Shown: piece after piece, positions 1-10,751 of the stretch
Position numbering within the stretch: the stretch's first letter is position 1
Layout: each line of letters opens with the position of its first letter
NCBI RefSeq assembly: GCF_000230835.1
Contig: NZ_CM001240.1
Span: 6,279,779 to 6,343,778 of the forward strand
Length of the DNA stretch: 64,000 nt
Direction: 5' to 3'
Source: Clostridium sp. DL-VIII
GTDB taxonomy: Bacteria; Bacillota; Clostridia; Clostridiales; Clostridiaceae
Made by a program: the position numbers and the translations under genes
The notes under the pieces: model-generated
What the model saw: only the letters and a program-made list of their open reading frames with translations
What the model was told of the DNA's origin: nothing
Databases searched by the model: none

Positions 1-3000
1 TATTACTTCTATGGTCCCTGTTAAATCTTCAAGAGTTAAAAAAGCCATTATTGAGTTATTTCTAGTTATTTTTTGATTAACACTTGCAAGAATTCCTCCA
101 AGAATTACCCTATCATTATCCTGCAGAGTATCCTCTCTATTAAATATAGCAACCTCTGGCATATCAGCTTCTAATGTGTCATCAAGGGTTTCTTGTCCTA
201 TGAATATCTTGGATATTTCATTTGTAGTCTGCATCTTTAAGCTTTGTGCATAATCATCCAAAGGATGTCCTGTAATATAAAGTCCAGTCATTTCCTTCTC
301 CATTGCTAATAGGTTTCTTTTATCAAATTCTTTTATGTTAGGATAATTAACCTCTGGATTCTTTAATTCCTCGCTTGCAAACAAACTTATCTGTCCATCA
401 ATATTTCTCTTCTTATCGCTTGATATATTGTCAATCAATTTTTCATGAACTGCCAGCATCTTTGATCTAAAAACATTAAAATCATCTAAAGCTCCCGCTT
501 TTATCAAACATTCAACTGCACGTTTATTTATTGCTGATGTATCCATTTTATTTATAAAGTCTACAAGCGATTCAAATTTTCCCTTTTCCTCTCTTGCCCT
601 TACTATACTGTCTACAACATTAGCTCCAACATTTTTTATAGCAGCCATACCAAACCTAATTTTATCTCCCTTAACTGTAAATCTTGAATAACTTTCATTT
701 ATGTTAGGAGGTAATACTTGTATCCCTAAGTTCTCCGCCATACCAATGTAATATGCTACCTTTTCATCTCTTCCCATGATCGAATTCAGCGTAGCCGCAA
801 TCATCTCTACTGGATAATACTTCATAAGATATGCTGTCTGATACCCTACAACTGCATAAGCTGCTGCATGAGACTTATTGAATGCATAAGATGCAAAATC
901 CATCATTGAGTCAAAAATCTTATTTGCTGCTTCTTCAGAAATACCATTTCTTATACATCCTGGTACCACCACTTCACCATTCTCAACAATACCATGAATG
1001 AAATTCTTTCTTTCCTCTTCCATGACTTTATGTTTTTTCTTTGACATAGCTCTTCTAACCATATCGCTTCGTCCCATGGAATATCCAGCTAGATCTCTAA
1101 CTGCCTGCATTACTTGTTCTTGATATACTAAACATCCATAGGTTACCTTTAATATAGGTTCTAACTCTTTAGTTAGGTAAGTAGCCTTTTCCGGATTTTT
1201 CTTTCCCTCTATATATCTTGGTATTTCAGCCATTGGGCCTGGTCTGTATAAAGAGATTCCTGCAATTATATCCTCAAAGGAATCAGGCTTTAATTCTTTC
1301 ATAAATGAAGTCATTCCTGGTGATTCTAATTGGAATACACCTGCTGTATTACCTTCTCCAATCATCTTATAAATTTCTTCATCTTCGAAATCTATCTTAT
1401 CTAAATCTACATCTATTCCTCTATTTTCCTTAATCATTTTAACGGCATCATTCATAACTGTTAATGTTCTAAGTCCTAAGAAATCCATTTTAAGTAATCC
1501 AAGTTCTTCTAAAGTTGTCATGCCAAATTGGGTTACTATCATTTCATCGTTCTTTTGCAATGGCACATACTCAACTAATGGTTTAGATGCAATTACTACT
1601 CCTGCTGCATGGGTTGAAGAATGCCTTGGAAGACCTTCTAAATCCTTTGAAACATCTATTAAAGCCTTTACTCTATCATCGGTATCATACGCTAACTTTA
1701 GTTCTGGATTTAGATCTAAAGCCTTTTCTATAGTTATTCCAAGCATTGTAGGTATCATTTTAGCAATTCTATCAACTTCAGCATAGCTATAATTCATAGC
1801 CCTTCCTACGTCTCTTATACATAACCTTGCTGCCATTGTACCAAAAGTTATTATCTGTGAAACATTATTTACTCCATACTTTTTAACAACATAGTCAATA
1901 ACTTCTTCTCTTCTTTCATAACAGAAGTCACTATCGATATCAGGCATAGATACTCTTTCTGGATTTAAGAAACGCTCAAAGATCAAGCTATATTTAATTG
2001 GATCTATTTTAGTAATTCCAAGTGTATAAGCTACTATAGATCCTGCCGCCGACCCCCTACCAGGACCTGTTGGAATTCCACTTTCATATGAGAATCTAAT
2101 AAAATCCCAAACAATTAAAAAGTAATCAACATATCCCATCTGTTTGATTACATCAAGTTCATACTCTAGTCTTTCAACGTATTCCTTAGCTTCTTCAAAC
2201 TTTTCTGTAAGTTCAGTAATTTCATTATAATTTAAGTCTTGATTTCTTATGCCTTCAAATACATCATATCTTTCTATTAACCCCTTATAACAAGTATCCT
2301 TTAAATATTCATAAGGATCCTGCCCTTCTTCTAATGGGAACTTAGGCAGCTTAGATTCATGGAATTTATAGTCATACTCGCATTCCTCTGAAATTTTAAC
2401 AGTATTCTCTAATGCTTCCGGTATATACGAAAACATATCCCACATTTCTTCAGCTGATTTCAAATAAAACTGATCTGAAGGATATCTTCTTCTATGAGGA
2501 TCATCTATAGTTTTAGCTGTTTGTATACACATTAAAATGTCATGAGATTTAGAATCTTCTTTTTTTATGTAATGAACATCATTGGTTGCTACTAACGGTA
2601 TGCCAGTTTCTTCTGCTAACTTAATATTCGCTTCATTCACCTTTTGCTGCTCTTCCATACCATGATTCTGCAATTCAATGTAAAAATCTCCATTAAATAT
2701 TTCTTTGTATATTAAAGCTGTCTCTTTAGCTTTTTCATAATTATCCTTAAGATGATATGATTGTACTTCCCCTCCTAGGCATGCACTTAATGCTATTAAC
2801 CCTTCACTATGATTTCTTAGGTATTCATGATCAATTCTTGGCTTATAATAAAACCCTTCTATTGATGCTGTTGACACTATTTTCATTAAGTTTTCATATC
2901 CAGTTTGATTTTTAACTAATAAAACTAAATGATAAGTAGAGTTTTCCTTATCAGGCTGCTTTATATGCCTAGATTTAGGCACTACATATACTTCACATCC

Positions 3001-3195
3001 TAAAATAGGCTTTATATCATTTTCCTTTGCTGCTTTATAAAAATCTACAAGTCCATATAAAACTCCATGGTCAGTTATGGCAATGCTCTTCATTCCAAGT
3101 TCTTTTGCTCTTTTCATTAGATTGCCTATTTTTCCCGAGCCATCTAGCAAACTATATTCTGTATGTAAATGTAGATGTACAAATTCCTTTTCCAT
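1..3195 (-). CDS. dnaE: DNA polymerase III subunit alpha (partial, C-terminus beyond window)
   Basis: This is the replicative/repair polymerase alpha subunit DnaE, which adds nucleotides in the cytoplasm. The reading frame is open from an ATG at 3195 to the window edge, giving 1065 codons; the family usually has about 1150-1200 residues, so roughly the last 100 are missing. The N-terminus starts MEKEFVHLHLHTEYS, the typical PHP-domain opening. The polymerase catalytic motif PDIDSDF lies near residues 416-423, and GPGRGSAAGS precedes it. A clear RBS (AGGAGG) stands 6-8 bases before the ATG. It appears to be transcribed alone from the promoter just upstream. The PHP-first layout and lack of an N-terminal OB/exonuclease domain distinguish it from PolC. 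The identification is very secure. Confidence 0.97.
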   Translation of the reverse strand, partial: MEKEFVHLHLHTEYSLLDGSGKIGNLMKRAKELGMKSIAITDHGVLYGLVDFYKAAKENDIKPILGCEVYVVPKSRHIKQPDKENSTYHLVLLVKNQTGYENLMKIVSTASIEGFYYKPRIDHEYLRNHSEGLIALSACLGGEVQSYHLKDNYEKAKETALIYKEIFNGDFYIELQNHGMEEQQKVNEANIKLAEETGIPLVATNDVHYIKKEDSKSHDILMCIQTAKTIDDPHRRRYPSDQFYLKSAEEMWDMFSYIPEALENTVKISEECEYDYKFHESKLPKFPLEEGQDPYEYLKDTCYKGLIERYDVFEGIRNQDLNYNEITELTEKFEEAKEYVERLEYELDVIKQMGYVDYFLIVWDFIRFSYESGIPTGPGRGSAAGSIVAYTLGITKIDPIKYSLIFERFLNPERVSMPDIDSDFCYERREEVIDYVVKKYGVNNVSQIITFGTMAARLCIRDVGRAMNYSYAEVDRIAKMIPTMLGITIEKALDLNPELKLAYDTDDRVKALIDVSKDLEGLPRHSSTHAAGVVIASKPLVEYVPLQKNDEMIVTQFGMTTLEELGLLKMDFLGLRTLTVMNDAVKMIKENRGIDVDLDKIDFEDEEIYKMIGEGNTAGVFQLESPGMTSFMKELKPDSFEDIIAGISLYRPGPMAEIPRYIEGKKNPEKATYLTKELEPILKVTYGCLVYQEQVMQAVRDLAGYSMGRSDMVRRAMSKKKHKVMEEERKNFIHGIVENGEVVVPGCIRNGISEEAANKIFDSMMDFASYAFNKSHAAAYAVVGYQTAYLMKYYPVEMIAATLNSIMGRDEKVAYYIGMAENLGIQVLPPNINESYSRFTVKGDKIRFGMAAIKNVGANVVDSIVRAREEKGKFESLVDFINKMDTSAINKRAVECLIKAGALDDFNVFRSKMLAVHEKLIDNISSDKKRNIDGQISLFASEELKNPEVNYPNIKEFDKRNLLAMEKEMTGLYITGHPLDDYAQSLKMQTTNEISKIFIGQETLDDTLEADMPEVAIFNREDTLQDNDRVILGGILASVNQKITRNNSIMAFLTLEDLTGTIEVI

Positions 3196-3257
3196 TAAGC
3201 TCCTCCTTTCTTCATGATTATTTATAATTTTAAAATATTCAACTCATTTACATATTA

Positions 3258-3286
3258 ATTATAACAATGTACCTTGTAATTGTCAT
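3258..3286 (-). promoter_or_regulatory. dnaE promoter (sigma-A type)
   Basis: Read on the minus strand, ATGACA (-35, 3281-3286) and TATAAT (-10, 3258-3263) are separated by 17 bases, and the -10 carries an extended TG. It lies about 63 bases before the dnaE start. Seen directly; function is inferred. Confidence 0.65.
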
Positions 3287-3511
3287 TTATACATATACAA
3301 CTTTGGACTTGTTATTTATTTTCATGTGCCTTAATTATATATTTTTTAAGTAAAAAATAATAATCAGTTTTAGACTATAATTACCGCTAACATACCACTT
3401 CTCTCCTTATTAGCTAATCATAGCTAAATTATGTCCTAATTTTATTACTTTTAGATATTTTATATAGGCTATTAAAAGTAAAATCCATATTTAACTACTC
3501 TAATGATACAT

Positions 3512-3567
3512 AAAATCAGACTACAACACAGTAATTTCATTAAATTACCACCCTATAGTCTGATTTT
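3512..3567. terminator. Bidirectional terminator-like hairpin between Dabb gene and dnaE
   Basis: A 12-bp perfect outer stem (AAAATCAGACTA at 3512-3523 with its complement at 3556-3567) encloses a second perfect 7-bp stem (GTAATTT/AAATTAC) with a CATT loop. T-runs follow on both strands. It lies downstream of the minus-strand Dabb gene. The rest of 3196-3636 has the dnaE promoter and no gene. Confidence 0.6.
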
Positions 3568-3636
3568 TATTAATTACATATATATAATTTAACTAAATTT
3601 GCTATAAAAATATAAACTTCGCTTTTTACTTATCAT

Positions 3637-3921
3637 TTAAAAATCTAGTGTTTTACTGTCTTCTAAATATGGTCCTATAACTTTCTTTACTTTTTCAACA
3701 TGAAATTCATTCACATCATATGACATATAATCTTCTTTGTTATCAAATCTTGTTATGATTCCTACATGGTAGCTTCTATCACTTTTCACTACATCAACAC
3801 CTACTTCTAGATGTTTTAATTCATCAATTTTCCCATCCATAGATGATAAGGTTTTTGCCACAAATTCTAAGTTTTCTGTTGTTGGTTCCTTTAATTTAAA
3901 AAGTACAATATGTGTAAACAT
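3637..3921 (-). CDS. Dabb (stress-responsive alpha/beta-barrel) domain protein
   Basis: A 94-residue protein beginning MFTHIVLFKLKEP and containing the Dabb signature (VLFKL near the start, then a HLEVGVDVV segment, then SYHVGIITRFDNKEDYMSY and a HVEKVKKVIGPY end). Dabb proteins are small dimeric barrels of mostly unknown role. The start at 3921 is chosen because GGAGG lies 7 bases upstream; the open frame extends 30 codons further, but that extension is encoded by the palindromic repeat at 3946-4009 and has no RBS. It follows whiA on the same strand and may be co-transcribed with it. Confidence 0.8.
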   Translation of the reverse strand: MFTHIVLFKLKEPTTENLEFVAKTLSSMDGKIDELKHLEVGVDVVKSDRSYHVGIITRFDNKEDYMSYDVNEFHVEKVKKVIGPYLEDSKTLDF

Positions 3922-3945
3922 AACACACCTCCATTTATTTAATTT

Positions 3946-4009
3946 ACAGTTTACAATGCACAATTCACAGTTTTTGTTTCTAAACTGTGAACTTACAACT
4001 GTAAACTGC
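3946..4009. repeat. Palindromic intergenic repeat (copy R1)
   Basis: Two 27-base arms (3947-3973 and 3982-4008) form an imperfect hairpin whose outer parts CAGTTTACA/TGTAAACTG and inner parts TTCACAGTTT/AAACTGTGAA pair perfectly. It fills the gap between the whiA stop codon and the Dabb RBS and creates a spurious N-terminal extension of the Dabb frame. It belongs with similar elements elsewhere in the window (R2-R7). Confidence 0.55.
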
Positions 4010-4010
4010 A

Positions 4011-4958
4011 TTAAGTTGTTTGTCTTAATTCTTCTGCTATTTTTTCTATTTTTCTTAATCTGTGATTTATTCCTGACTTTCCAACTGGTGGATCTAGCAT
4101 TTCTCCTAATTCCTTTAATGACTCATCTGGATAATTTAATCTTAATTCTGCAATTTCTCTTAAATTATCAGGTAATCTTTGAAGTCCTATTTGAGACTGT
4201 ATTAATTTTATGCTTTCAACCTGCCTTACAGCTGCATTTACTGTTTTTGAAAGATTTGCAGTTTCACAGTTAACAAGCCTATTAACATTATTTCTCATTT
4301 CTTTCATTATTCTTATATTTTCAATTTCTAATAGGGAAGAATGAGCTCCAATTACATTAAGTAAGTCTACAATTTGCTCGCCTTCTTTAATGTATACTAT
4401 AAAACTGTTTTTTCTTTGTATTACTTTCGAATTTAAATTAAACGTATTAACTAAATTTGATAAATCTCTAGCATATTCTTCACTATGGGTTACAAATTCT
4501 AAGTGATAAGTTTTCTCAGGATTGCTTATACTTCCTCCACCTATAAATGCCCCTCTTATATATGCCTTTTTTATATCATCATCGTTAAATATGTGCTTTT
4601 CTATTCTATAATCCAAGCTCATTATTCCATCAATTTCTTTAAGTATACCAGTTTCACTTAACAGTCCTCTGACACCCATTTCTTCCGAAATCACAACCAT
4701 ATAAATATTATTCTTTTTTAATGAATTACTTTTTTTAACCATTAATTTTGAATGAATATCAAAATGTTCTTTTAAAAGTGTAAAAATCAATCTAGCACTA
4801 GCTGGATTTTCCGTGGTCATTTTAAAACTTAGTCCACTTCCACTAAAAGCTAATGTGCCACTAACCTTCATTATAGCTGATATTTCTGCTAATGCTTCTT
4901 CCTTAGAAATATCTATATATCTACATACTTCTCCTTTAACTTTAGATGAAAATGACAT
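4011..4958 (-). CDS. whiA: WhiA family DNA-binding protein
   Basis: A 315-residue WhiA protein, the normal family length. It starts MSFSSKVKGEVCR, has the central LAGLIDADG-like fold (IRGAFIGGGSISNP region) and ends with a helix-turn-helix (LRLNYPDESLKELGEML followed by SGINHRLRKI). In Streptomyces WhiA drives sporulation septation; in Bacillus it influences division and chromosome segregation. The start at 4958 has an AAGGAAGG RBS about 8 bases before it; the longer frame begins in the upstream repeat. It is the third gene of the conserved rapZ-yvcK-whiA order, separated from yvcK by repeat R2. Confidence 0.95.
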   Translation of the reverse strand: MSFSSKVKGEVCRYIDISKEEALAEISAIMKVSGTLAFSGSGLSFKMTTENPASARLIFTLLKEHFDIHSKLMVKKSNSLKKNNIYMVVISEEMGVRGLLSETGILKEIDGIMSLDYRIEKHIFNDDDIKKAYIRGAFIGGGSISNPEKTYHLEFVTHSEEYARDLSNLVNTFNLNSKVIQRKNSFIVYIKEGEQIVDLLNVIGAHSSLLEIENIRIMKEMRNNVNRLVNCETANLSKTVNAAVRQVESIKLIQSQIGLQRLPDNLREIAELRLNYPDESLKELGEMLDPPVGKSGINHRLRKIEKIAEELRQTT

Positions 4959-4992
4959 TTCGTTTCCTTCCTTACCTTTAGTATTATGATTC

Positions 4993-5122
4993 AATTAACA
5001 ATTTTCAATGGACAATTATCAATTTAGAAACAAAACCTTGCAGATTTTATAAATATATTTCAATGAAACTCCTATGAGAGTTTCATTAGTAATTATCAAT
5101 TGTTCATTGCTTATTGGTAATT
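4993..5122. repeat. Palindromic intergenic repeat (copy R2)
   Basis: A stretch of AATTATCAATTG-like and AATGGACAATT-like words on both flanks surrounds a perfect 10-bp hairpin (AATGAAACTC at 5062-5071 with its complement at 5078-5087). It occupies nearly the whole gap between yvcK and whiA. Its word content resembles the other repeats in this window. Confidence 0.45.
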
Positions 5123-5123
5123 A

Positions 5124-6476
5124 TTAGTCTATTTCGTGCCCTTTTTCCTCTCTTATTCTCTCTTTTATACGCTGTGATAAATACATATATTCTATGATCT
5201 TCTTTTTATCATATAGAAGTTTCTTTTCCATAATTGTATCTGCTAATATTTCTGCTAATTTATCAGAATCGTGTTTTACTAATCCATTTTTTATTTTTAC
5301 TAAATCCTCACCAACTATTTTTATTCCTAAGCTTATTATATCTTCTCTATCTAATTTAACAAGTTCAGCTCCATCTTTTTGGTATTTTTCCTTTAACTCA
5401 TCAGTAATTTCACCAGTATTAGCAATTACATAATCTACAATATCTTTTCCACCATATTTTAATAGAACTTTTAAGTGATCAGATACTTTAAATCCTGTAG
5501 TTTCTCCAGGCTGAGTCATTATATTTGATATATAAATCTTAACTGCATCACTTTTTCTTACTGCTTTTGCAATATCTTTAACCAATAAATTAGATGTTAT
5601 ACTTGTATATAAACTTCCTGGTCCCATAACTATAGCATCAGCTTCCTTTAATGCTTGCAATGCTTCTGGAAGCGCCTTTGCGTTTTCTGGAACTATATTT
5701 AATTCTTCTATTCTGGAATTTTGCTCAATAGCCTCTTCTGGAATCTGAGATTCACCTTGTACTATTTTGCCATTTTGAAGTTTTGCAACTAATTGCATAT
5801 TATCTAGCGTAACTGGTATAACTTTCCCAGTTACTGCAAGTACTGAACTCATTTTTTGGACTGCTTCTTCAAAATTATCAGATATACCTGCCATAGCTGC
5901 CAAAAACAAATTCCCAAAGCTTTGATTTTTTAATCTTCCATCTGAAAACCTATATTGAAGCAAGTCTTCCATTATAGGTTCTGTATCAGCTAATGCCAAA
6001 ATGCAGTTTCTTATATCTCCTGGTGGAAGCATGCCCAAATCTTCTCTTAAGTCTCCAGAGCCGCCGCCATCATCTCCAACAGTTACAATTGCTGTAATAT
6101 TAGAGGTATAGTACTTAAGCCCTCTAAGCATTGTTGAAAGACCTGTTCCTCCACCAATTACAACTATTTTAGGCCCTTTTACTAATAATCTTTTTTCATA
6201 TATTAAACTTTCAATTTTTCTACTGTCTAAAGATACCTTTAAATAGCCTCTATTTACCAATGCAATTATAGACCTCATAGTTTCTGTAACCGCAATATAT
6301 AAAACAAAAACTCCTGTAATATTTAAAGATATATAAAAGATTAAATAATACCAATTATATACTCTGTGATTTACAAGCTCAGTAAAGCCAAATGCTATTA
6401 ACAAAATACCAAAAACTCCAAATGCCAGCCATCTTTTTACTCTAATTCCTACTTTAAGCCAATCACGTATCCTCAT
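5124..6476 (-). CDS. yvcK: YvcK/CofD-like gluconeogenesis factor
   Basis: A 450-residue YvcK (GlmR) protein. Residues about 15-65 form two membrane segments; the cytoplasmic CofD-like domain follows with [17 protein letters not shown] near residue 105 and [12 protein letters not shown] near 135, which bind UDP-sugars in this family. In Bacillus YvcK is needed on gluconeogenic carbon and directs carbon into peptidoglycan precursors. The start ATG overlaps the rapZ stop by four bases (ATGA), with AAGGAG upstream inside rapZ, so the two are translationally coupled. Confidence 0.95.
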   Translation of the reverse strand: MRIRDWLKVGIRVKRWLAFGVFGILLIAFGFTELVNHRVYNWYYLIFYISLNITGVFVLYIAVTETMRSIIALVNRGYLKVSLDSRKIESLIYEKRLLVKGPKIVVIGGGTGLSTMLRGLKYYTSNITAIVTVGDDGGGSGDLREDLGMLPPGDIRNCILALADTEPIMEDLLQYRFSDGRLKNQSFGNLFLAAMAGISDNFEEAVQKMSSVLAVTGKVIPVTLDNMQLVAKLQNGKIVQGESQIPEEAIEQNSRIEELNIVPENAKALPEALQALKEADAIVMGPGSLYTSITSNLLVKDIAKAVRKSDAVKIYISNIMTQPGETTGFKVSDHLKVLLKYGGKDIVDYVIANTGEITDELKEKYQKDGAELVKLDREDIISLGIKIVGEDLVKIKNGLVKHDSDKLAEILADTIMEKKLLYDKKKIIEYMYLSQRIKERIREEKGHEID

Positions 6477-7357
6477 AGCTTCTTTTCTCCTTTATGAAGA
6501 TCTTCAGCTACATCCCTGTGTTCTATTTTAGAATTATAGCTTTCATTATTCAATCTCTCATAAACCTCATTAGCAATTGCAACAGATCTATGCCTTCCAC
6601 CTGTGCATCCTATAGATATTATTAATTGTCTCTTTCCTTCTTTAATATAGTTAGGAATTAAATACTTTAACATATCAATTAATTTTTCTATGAAATTAAC
6701 TGTTTCTGTTTGCTTTAATACATACTCCTTAACTGGTTCATCATTTCCTGAATATTGCTTTAATTCAGGAATATAAAAAGGATTTGGTATAAATCTAACA
6801 TCAAAAACCAAGTCTGAATCTACAGGTATTCCATATTTAAAACCGAAACTCAATACTGTAATTGATAGCTGTTTTTCTGGATACGTATGATTTCCATAGG
6901 TTTTATTTATCTTCTCTCTTAAATGTCTAATTTCATACTTAGAGGTATCAATAATCATATCTGCAGCATTTTTGATTTCTCTTAGTTTTTCTCTTTCTTG
7001 TGTAATACCAGTTAACACTCTTCCATCTGGTGATAACGGGTGACTTCTTCTTGTCTCTTTAAATCTCTTTATGAGAACTTCGTCACTTGCCTCTAAAAAT
7101 AATATTTCATATTTAAATTCATTCTGTTTTAAATAGTTTAGAGCTTCAAAAAAATCATCAAAGAAAACTCCGCCCCTAATATCTATAATTAACGCTACTT
7201 TTTCAATGCTTCCTCCACTTTGCGTACATACTTCTGCGAACTTTGAGATTAACTTTGGTGGAAGGTTATCTACGCAAAAATATCCTAAATCTTCTAAAGT
7301 CCTTGTTGCTTCTGTTTTTCCTGCTCCTGATAATCCTGTAACTATAACAAATCTCAT
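6473..7357 (-). CDS. rapZ: RNase adapter protein RapZ / YvcJ nucleotide-binding protein
   Basis: A 294-residue protein starting [17 protein letters not shown], with a P-loop at residues about 8-15, the SHPLS motif mid-protein and the C-terminal [14 protein letters not shown] segment typical of RapZ. In enterobacteria RapZ presents small RNAs to RNase E; the Firmicute YvcJ binds nucleotides and its role is less clear. The ATG at 7357 has AAGGGAG 8 bases before it; a GTG three codons upstream is less well placed. It is the first gene of rapZ-yvcK-whiA. Confidence 0.93.
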   Translation of the reverse strand: MRFVIVTGLSGAGKTEATRTLEDLGYFCVDNLPPKLISKFAEVCTQSGGSIEKVALIIDIRGGVFFDDFFEALNYLKQNEFKYEILFLEASDEVLIKRFKETRRSHPLSPDGRVLTGITQEREKLREIKNAADMIIDTSKYEIRHLREKINKTYGNHTYPEKQLSITVLSFGFKYGIPVDSDLVFDVRFIPNPFYIPELKQYSGNDEPVKEYVLKQTETVNFIEKLIDMLKYLIPNYIKEGKRQLIISIGCTGGRHRSVAIANEVYERLNNESYNSKIEHRDVAEDLHKGEKKL

Positions 7358-7593
7358 CTCACACACTCCCTTTTGCCAAAGATACTTTTAGATACATGTT
7401 CTCATTATCTCTTAATACTCTGAATCTTAATATTAAAATTATATCATACTATCTTAATTAAATCACAAAAACTCAAAACTCCTTGAGTCCTAATTTTCAT
7501 GTGCTACATGCTATTTAAAACTCCATCTAAAAGTCTTTATTAATACTATTTCATTTAAGTATAAAATATTTTAACCCCATTAACTTAACTAAA

Positions 7594-7622
7594 TTCAGGT
7601 GGAGTAAAAAACTCCACCTGAA
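7594..7622. terminator. Intrinsic terminator downstream of murB
   Basis: A perfect 12-bp stem (TTCAGGTGGAGT at 7594-7605, complement at 7611-7622) has a 5-base loop. The T-run is strongest on the plus strand (7 T) and weaker on the minus strand. It most likely ends murB transcription. The rest of 7358-7743 shows no gene. Confidence 0.7.
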
Positions 7623-7743
7623 AATTTTTTTATTTATACATACAACTTATAGATAACCAAATCAGAAACTTAATTTATTACTTATAATTTTTTAGATTAT
7701 GCTGCACACAATTATAAGTTATAAACCTAGTTCATATGCTTTA

Positions 7744-8658
7744 TTAATCTTCCCCTAAAATTCTAACTTCTGGGTACAAATCAACTCCAAATTGTCTTTT
7801 TACTTCTTCTTTAACATGATTTATTACACCTAATACATCCTTTGCTGTACCATTATCCTTATTGATAACAAAACCAGCATGCTTTTCTGAAACACAAGCT
7901 CCTCCTATTGTAAATCCTTTTAAGCCTGCATCCTCAATTAATTTGCCTGCAAAATGTCCTTCCGGTCTCTTAAATGTACTTCCTGCTGATGGATATTCTA
8001 ATGGTTGCTTTTCTTCTCTTCTTCTCGTTAATTCATTAATTCTCGCTTCAATCTTTTCTTTATCTCCAGATTCTAAAGCAAATGTAGCTTTTAATACCAC
8101 ATATCCTTTTTGCATGACTACAGACTGTCTATAACCTAAATTTAATTCTTCTTTTGAAATAGTTCTTATTTCCTGTTTATCATCTAGTACTTCTGCACTT
8201 TCAATAACGAATGATATTTCTCCATCATAAGCTCCTGCATTCATGAATACAGCTCCACCTACGCTTCCTGGAATTCCACATGCAAATTGAAATCCTGCTA
8301 AAGCTCCTAAGGCTGCTTCTGCTGAAACGTCTTTAAGCAAGGCTCCACATTCTGCTGTAATCTTGTTTCCAATACGTTCTATTTTATTTAAATCACATAG
8401 TTTTATTACAACGCCTCTTATTCCGCCATCTTTTACCAAAAGATTTGATCCATTTCCTATAACATAAAATGGAATTTTATGTTCTTTACAAATAGTGATA
8501 GTTTCTTTTACTTGCTGAACATTATTTGGAGTTAAAAGTATATCAACTGGTCCTCCAACTTTAAAGTAAATATGTTCGCTCATTTTTGCATCTAGCTGAA
8601 TTTGTGATTCCTCATATATCTTGCTAAACAAATCCTTATGTTCTCCGTAATGATCCAT
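7744..8658 (-). CDS. murB: UDP-N-acetylenolpyruvoylglucosamine reductase
   Basis: MurB reduces UDP-GlcNAc-enolpyruvate to UDP-MurNAc with NADPH and FAD, the second committed step of peptidoglycan synthesis in the cytoplasm. The 304-residue protein has the FAD-binding segment ([15 protein letters not shown] near residue 70), [20 protein letters not shown] near 130 and the catalytic-site region [11 protein letters not shown] near 225. The absence of the extra E. coli-type loop makes it a type II MurB. The start at 8658 has GAGGAG 7 bases upstream; the longer frame would start at a TTG within the RBS region. Confidence 0.96.
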   Translation of the reverse strand: MDHYGEHKDLFSKIYEESQIQLDAKMSEHIYFKVGGPVDILLTPNNVQQVKETITICKEHKIPFYVIGNGSNLLVKDGGIRGVVIKLCDLNKIERIGNKITAECGALLKDVSAEAALGALAGFQFACGIPGSVGGAVFMNAGAYDGEISFVIESAEVLDDKQEIRTISKEELNLGYRQSVVMQKGYVVLKATFALESGDKEKIEARINELTRRREEKQPLEYPSAGSTFKRPEGHFAGKLIEDAGLKGFTIGGACVSEKHAGFVINKDNGTAKDVLGVINHVKEEVKRQFGVDLYPEVRILGED

Positions 8659-8799
8659 GTTAAAACTCCTCAAATATTTCTATTAATCTCATTTATTTAC
8701 GCGATATAAAATAACTAATCTTCGAACAAAATTAAAAGTAACTTCCATTCCTACTAGTTTAATCAAGTAAATTTTTATTCCGTATTATTATAGCATAAT

Positions 8800-10674
8800 T
8801 TATTTGTTTTGTTCATGTTTTTTAAAATATGACAAAATACTATTTGCAGCCTTACTATCAATTGACTCTGTTTCCATTAATTCACCTAATGTCGCCTTTT
8901 TTATATTGTCAATACTTCCGAACTTCATAAGAAGTGCCATCCTTCTCTTCTGCCCAACATTAGGTATATCATCTAATATTGAATGTAGCGTTCTCTTATC
9001 TCTTAAACTTCTATGATATGTGATAGCAAATCTATGAACTTCATCCTGAATTCTTCGTATCAATTGCATTAAGTTCGAATTCCTATTTATTATCAATTCA
9101 TTATTGTTATAAATTATTCCTCGTGTTGCATGATAATCATCTTTAACTAATCCACACACTGGTATATTTATTCCCAATTTTTCTAGAACTTCAAGAGCTA
9201 CATTTACCTGCCCTTTTCCACCATCCATCATTATTAAATCCGGAAAATTAGAAAATTTCCCATTAGAAAATTTAATTTTCTTTTCTTGAATTTCTTGTAT
9301 TTCCTTTAAGCCATGAGAAAATCTTCTTTCTAATATTTCTCTCATACTATCATAATCATTGGCACTTTTTACTGTCTTTATACGAAATCTTCTATAATCG
9401 CTATTTTTAGCTTTGCCATCTTCAAATACAATCATTGATCCAACAGAGTCAACACCTTGTATATTGGATATATCATAAGCTTCAATTCTTAAAGGTAAAC
9501 TGTCCAGTTCAAGCAAATCTTGTATTTGCTCTAAGCTTACCATATTTATCTCCTTATCCATTAATATTTTGTCTTTAAACTGGTCCAATGTAACTTTCGC
9601 ATTGTTTTTGACTAGTTCCAGCATATCCTTCTTTTCACCTTTTATGGGAATTTTAACAAAAACCTTTGAGCCACGCTTTACGCTCAAGAATTCTTCTAAA
9701 GCTTCTATCTCATCACTTTCTGGTATATAAATATTCTTAGGAACTTTTGGAGTGCCACCATAGAAAGAAACAATAAACTGTGAAATAACTGTTTTATCAT
9801 CTTCATGAGCACTATTTTCAATAACAAAATGTTCTCTTCCAGTAACCTTTCCATCCCTCGAGAAAAATACCTGAATACAACAGTCCTTTTCATCTTTATA
9901 TATATTTATGAAATCCTCATCATTTTCCTGAGATTTAAATACCTTTTGCTTTTCTGCTATGCTCTCTATAGCTAAAATTTTATCTCTTAAAGATGCAGCT
10001 TTTTCAAACTCTAATAATGATGAAGCTTCCTGCATATCTTCCTTTAATTTATTTATAAGAGTTCTATCTCTTCCACTCAATACATCCATAATTTCATCTA
10101 TCATACGTCTATACTCATCTTTTGAAATATGACCTTCACATGGTGCATTACACTTTTTTATGTGATAATTTAGACATGGTCTTGTGTGTTTTCCACCTTC
10201 TATAATCAACTTTTTACAAGTTCTCAAAGGAAAAATCTTTCTGATCATATTTATTGTCTCATGAACAGCCCCTGCATTAGGATATGGTCCAAAGTATTTA
10301 TTTCCATCCTTTGCATAATTTCTGGTTATGAAAACTCTTGGGAAATCTTCATTAGTCGTTATTTTTATAAAAGGATAAAATTTATCATCTTTTAGGGATA
10401 TATTATATTTAGGACTATATTTTTTTATTAAATTACATTCTAGAATTAATGCTTCCATTTCGGAATCGGTGACTATATACTCAAATTCAGAAATATTTTT
10501 AACCATTGCTTTTACTTTTTCTGAATGATTCTTAGAATTTTGGAAGTATTGTCTTACTCTATTTTTTAACACCTTTGCTTTACCCACATAAATGATTTCA
10601 CCAAGGCTATTTTTCATTAAATAGACACCTGGTTTATCAGGTAAAATTTTTAGCTGGGCTTTAAAATCAAACAT
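8800..10674 (-). CDS. uvrC: UvrABC excinuclease subunit C
   Basis: UvrC makes both incisions around DNA lesions in nucleotide excision repair. The 624-residue protein has an N-terminal GIY-YIG domain (PGVYLM and IIYVGKAK), a four-cysteine region near residues 145-170 (RTCKK, RPCLNYHIKKCNAPC), a UVR motif around residue 205, the RNase H-like endonuclease domain (EAYDISNIQG, MMDGGKGQ) and a C-terminal helix-hairpin-helix. The start at 10674 follows GGAGGTG by 6 bases. UvrA and UvrB lie 4-9 kb away on the same strand. No LexA box was seen before this gene. Confidence 0.97.
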   Translation of the reverse strand: MFDFKAQLKILPDKPGVYLMKNSLGEIIYVGKAKVLKNRVRQYFQNSKNHSEKVKAMVKNISEFEYIVTDSEMEALILECNLIKKYSPKYNISLKDDKFYPFIKITTNEDFPRVFITRNYAKDGNKYFGPYPNAGAVHETINMIRKIFPLRTCKKLIIEGGKHTRPCLNYHIKKCNAPCEGHISKDEYRRMIDEIMDVLSGRDRTLINKLKEDMQEASSLLEFEKAASLRDKILAIESIAEKQKVFKSQENDEDFINIYKDEKDCCIQVFFSRDGKVTGREHFVIENSAHEDDKTVISQFIVSFYGGTPKVPKNIYIPESDEIEALEEFLSVKRGSKVFVKIPIKGEKKDMLELVKNNAKVTLDQFKDKILMDKEINMVSLEQIQDLLELDSLPLRIEAYDISNIQGVDSVGSMIVFEDGKAKNSDYRRFRIKTVKSANDYDSMREILERRFSHGLKEIQEIQEKKIKFSNGKFSNFPDLIMMDGGKGQVNVALEVLEKLGINIPVCGLVKDDYHATRGIIYNNNELIINRNSNLMQLIRRIQDEVHRFAITYHRSLRDKRTLHSILDDIPNVGQKRRMALLMKFGSIDNIKKATLGELMETESIDSKAANSILSYFKKHEQNK

Positions 10675-10710
10675 AATATTCACCTCCACGTTAAAGTCTA
10701 TAGTAACAAA

Positions 10711-10735
10711 TGCCCCAGAAGCAACTCTCCTGGGG
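10711..10735. terminator. Terminator-like hairpin after the PBP gene
   Basis: CCCCAG and CTGGGG arms (extended by flanking pairs) enclose about 10 bases between the PBP stop (10752) and the uvrC start. The T-run is clear on the plus strand (TATTTTTT) and weak on the minus strand, so its efficiency for the minus-strand operon is uncertain. Confidence 0.5.
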
Positions 10736-10751
10736 TATTTTTTGTATTAAA

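Noticed and set aside
3956..4273. Plus-strand frame of 105 codons across repeat R1 and the whiA end
   Set aside because: It starts in a palindromic repeat and is a leucine/phenylalanine-rich shadow of whiA.
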